From Blastopirellula retiformator (GTDB lineage: Bacteria > Planctomycetota > Planctomycetia > Pirellulales > Pirellulaceae), in contig NZ_SJPF01000004.1 of assembly GCF_007859755.1 (NCBI RefSeq), positions 310,894 through 374,893 on the forward strand: DNA of 64,000 bases, written 5' to 3'. The notes beneath the pieces were generated by a model. It was not told the DNA's origin and did not search any database. It was given only the letters and a program-made list of their open reading frames with translations. Position 1 is the first letter of the stretch; every line of letters starts with the position of its first letter. The translations under genes and the position numbers were made by a program. This document shows positions 62,236-64,000 of the stretch, in pieces.

Positions 62236-63597
62236 TTAGGAAACGCGAATATCAACGCTGCGGCGGTGAGCGGTCAGCCCTTCTTTGTCCGCCATCCGCT
62301 GAACATGGGGGGCGATCGCTTGGATGCCGGCGTCGGTGTAATGAATCACGCTGCTTGAGCGCAGAAAATCATTGGCCGACAATCCGCTCGCCCATCGCGC
62401 CGTGCCACCGGTCGGCAACACGTGCGAAGGCCCAGCCGCATAGTCGCCCAGCGCCACCGGCGTGTAGTTGCCCAAGAAGGTCGCTCCGGCGTTCGGAATC
62501 TTGTCAAGCAGCGTCTCTGCACTGTCGGTCGCGATGTGCAGATGCTCCGGCGCGATTTCGTTCGCCAGTTGGCAAGCTTGCTCTTGGCTTTCGGCCAAGA
62601 TCAAACAGCCGAACGCTTCCAGACTTTGCACCGTTAGTTCGCACCGTTCGAGCAGCGCGACCTGGCGATTGAGTTCGGCGTAGGTCGCCTCCAGCGTCGC
62701 GGGGCTCCAGGTGATCAGAATACTGGCGCCGGGCGCATGTTCGGCCTGAGCCAACAAGTCGGCGGCGGTGTAATCGGCGCGGGTCGTCTCGTCGGCGATG
62801 ACCACCACTTCGCTCGGTCCGGCGATCGAATCGATGTCGACCTCGCCGTAGACATGTTTCTTAGCAAGCGCCACGAACAGGTTGCCAGGGCCGACGATCT
62901 TGTCGACTTGCGGAATCCCTTCGACGCCATAGGCGAGGGCCGCGACCGCTTGAGCGCCACCCATCCGATAGACCTCGGTCACGCCCAACTCATGGCAGGT
63001 CGCCAGCAAGTCGGTGTTGTACGAACCGAACGGCGTCGGTGGAGCGACGACGACCAACTCTTTGACCCCAGCGGCCAAGGCCGGGACCGCGGTCATCAGC
63101 ACGGTTGAAGGATACGCTGCCGCGCCTCCAGGCACGCAGAGCCCCGCTCGCTGAAGCGGCAAGTAACGCTGCCGCAGGAAGTTGCCGTCGGGGCGATCGA
63201 CTTGCACATCTTTGTGCAGGATCGCGGTTTGAAACTCCCAGATGTTTTCGCGGATCTTGCGGAGCGTTTCCAGAAACTCCGGCGCCGCCGCAGCATGAGC
63301 CGCTTCTAGTTCGGATTGCGGAACGCGGATCGTCTCGGCGGTCAGCTGCTTGCCGTCTAGCTTTTCGCTGTAGCGAAGTACGGCGGCCAAGCCTTCGGTC
63401 TGCACCTCGTGGCAGATTCGCTCGACCACTTGTTGCGGCGAGAGGGGTTCGCCAAACGTTTCGATCGTGCGGCGGCGCCCCGCTTCGCTGACCACGTTGC
63501 CGCGGGGGCTGAGCTTTTCGCGAAGTTCGGCAAGACGGGCCGGAACGTCGTCCTGGCGAGCGTCAATACGAGCGATGTTCAAAGCGATTTCGGCCAT
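62236..63597 (-). CDS. hisD: Histidinol dehydrogenase
   Basis: 453 residues from ATG 63597 (MAEIALNIARIDARQDDVPA); the open frame extends to 63669. Zinc enzyme for the last two steps of histidine synthesis. Motifs: CVPGGAAAYPSTVLMTAVPA, KIVGPGNLFVALAKKHVYGE, DSIAGPSEVVVIADETT, AQAEHAPGAS and EIAPEHLHIATD. First gene of hisDCB on the minus strand. Confidence 0.96.
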   Translation of the reverse strand: MAEIALNIARIDARQDDVPARLAELREKLSPRGNVVSEAGRRRTIETFGEPLSPQQVVERICHEVQTEGLAAVLRYSEKLDGKQLTAETIRVPQSELEAAHAAAAPEFLETLRKIRENIWEFQTAILHKDVQVDRPDGNFLRQRYLPLQRAGLCVPGGAAAYPSTVLMTAVPALAAGVKELVVVAPPTPFGSYNTDLLATCHELGVTEVYRMGGAQAVAALAYGVEGIPQVDKIVGPGNLFVALAKKHVYGEVDIDSIAGPSEVVVIADETTRADYTAADLLAQAEHAPGASILITWSPATLEATYAELNRQVALLERCELTVQSLEAFGCLILAESQEQACQLANEIAPEHLHIATDSAETLLDKIPNAGATFLGNYTPVALGDYAAGPSHVLPTGGTARWASGLSANDFLRSSSVIHYTDAGIQAIAPHVQRMADKEGLTAHRRSVDIRVS

Positions 63598-63705
63598 CGG
63601 GCTTTCAAGCGGCGTTACAAAGGTGGCAGGTCGGTCCAACAGGACAGGGCAGAGCCCTATTTTGTTCACTGGAAGGCGATCACGAAAGGGTAGCCCCCAC
63701 CCAAA

Positions 63706-64000
63706 TCAGGGGCGTACGATCATCCGCCAACAGCGATGGATTCGCTTATTGCGGAAATCTTCGGGGACGGTTCGCTTCGAGATCTCCCGAATCGAGAGCC
63801 CATCGAACAGCGATTCATCAAATTTGAACCGGCGGAAGTTGGTCGAAAAGTAGATCACTCCCTCCGGCGCCATCCGCGAAATCAGCAGTTCGAGCGCCTC
63901 CTCGTAGTCTTGCTGCACGTCCCAGACGGTCTCGGTCCGCTTGCTGTTGGAGAAGGTCGGCACATCGATAACCGCCAAGTCGTACGTCTCTTCAACCGGC
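63706..64000 (-). CDS. 23S rRNA methyltransferase RlmK/RlmL-type, C-terminal fragment
   Basis: The frame is open to the end of the window; a TTG at 63978 is not a real start. The visible C-terminus reads DLAVIDVPTFSNSKR, the DPPxFSxxKR motif of RlmK-type N7-G2069 methyltransferases with DVP in place of DPP, then VWDVQQDYEEALELL and GVIYFSTNFRRFKFDE. The closing TVPEDFRNKRIHRCWRMIV matches the RlmL end (DFARNRxIHNCW). The full gene may also hold an RlmL domain. Confidence 0.88.
   Translation of the reverse strand, partial: PVEETYDLAVIDVPTFSNSKRTETVWDVQQDYEEALELLISRMAPEGVIYFSTNFRRFKFDESLFDGLSIREISKRTVPEDFRNKRIHRCWRMIVRP

Overview
The window looks like core chromosome from a planctomycete, most likely family Pirellulaceae (Blastopirellula/Bremerella-type). 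The reasons are a DUF1559 pilin-like protein paired with a small lipoprotein, a secreted giant carrying the planctomycete N-terminal FEMLEDRRVLA signature, a TPR protein fused to two RNA polymerase alpha-CTD modules, a secreted DUF1080 protein, and many short hairpin repeats between genes. All family calls are from reading the translated sequence; nothing was searched against a database.

Layout. 1-5.7 kb: the end of a two-PDZ protein, a secreted unknown, a THUMP-like methyltransferase, an RDD membrane protein with an apparent frameshift, a secreted DUF6263-like protein and nadK. 6.0-10.6 kb: an isoprenoid/DNA-repair operon on the minus strand (xseA-xseB-ispA-dxs). 10.8-15 kb: DUF1559 protein, lipoprotein and an 807-aa surface metallopeptidase. 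15-23.5 kb: acyltransferase, dapF, a TIGR00266/AIM24 protein, a small charged protein, an AsmA-like giant and a GT39-type membrane glycosyltransferase. 23.8-31.8 kb: MFS transporter, tilS, the rny-ymdB pair, a DUF2752 protein, a lipoprotein and an unusual alpha/beta hydrolase. 32-38.9 kb: the classic tgt-yajC-secDF export cluster followed by a LysM protein. 39-45 kb: the TPR/alpha-CTD protein, tRNA-Thr, a lipid kinase, kdsA and a large lipoprotein. 45-50.4 kb: purC, a GH10-like protein, an SMP-30 lactonase, a small lipoprotein and a DUF1080 protein. 50.7-59.4 kb: an FHA-GAF-SpoIIE phosphatase, tRNA-Gln, an HtrA-type protease, a HAD phosphatase, pepP-accB-accC and a PPi-type phosphofructokinase. 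59.4-64 kb: a broken NB-ARC/TPR gene, hisD-hisC-hisB and the end of an RlmK/RlmL-type rRNA methyltransferase.

Most genes are housekeeping: isoprenoid precursors, fatty-acid initiation, histidine, purine and KDO synthesis, NADP supply, protein export, RNA decay and tRNA modification. There is no CRISPR array, prophage or intact defence island.

The most striking unexplained structure is a dispersed ~147-bp element present four times (17045-17191, 31909-32055, 45131-45278, and a 98-bp deleted form at 60158-60255). It has up to five consecutive hairpins and copy-specific 6-bp flanking direct repeats that look like target-site duplications, and its terminal stem shows a compensatory base change between copies. 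It behaves like a MITE whose RNA fold is under constraint. Other points worth a second look are a tRNA-guanine transglycosylase that has lost all four zinc ligands, the tandem alpha-CTD/TPR protein, a GH10-like protein without its catalytic glutamates, a hydrolase with Asp at the nucleophile elbow, and three related inverted-repeat sites ahead of the lipid kinase.
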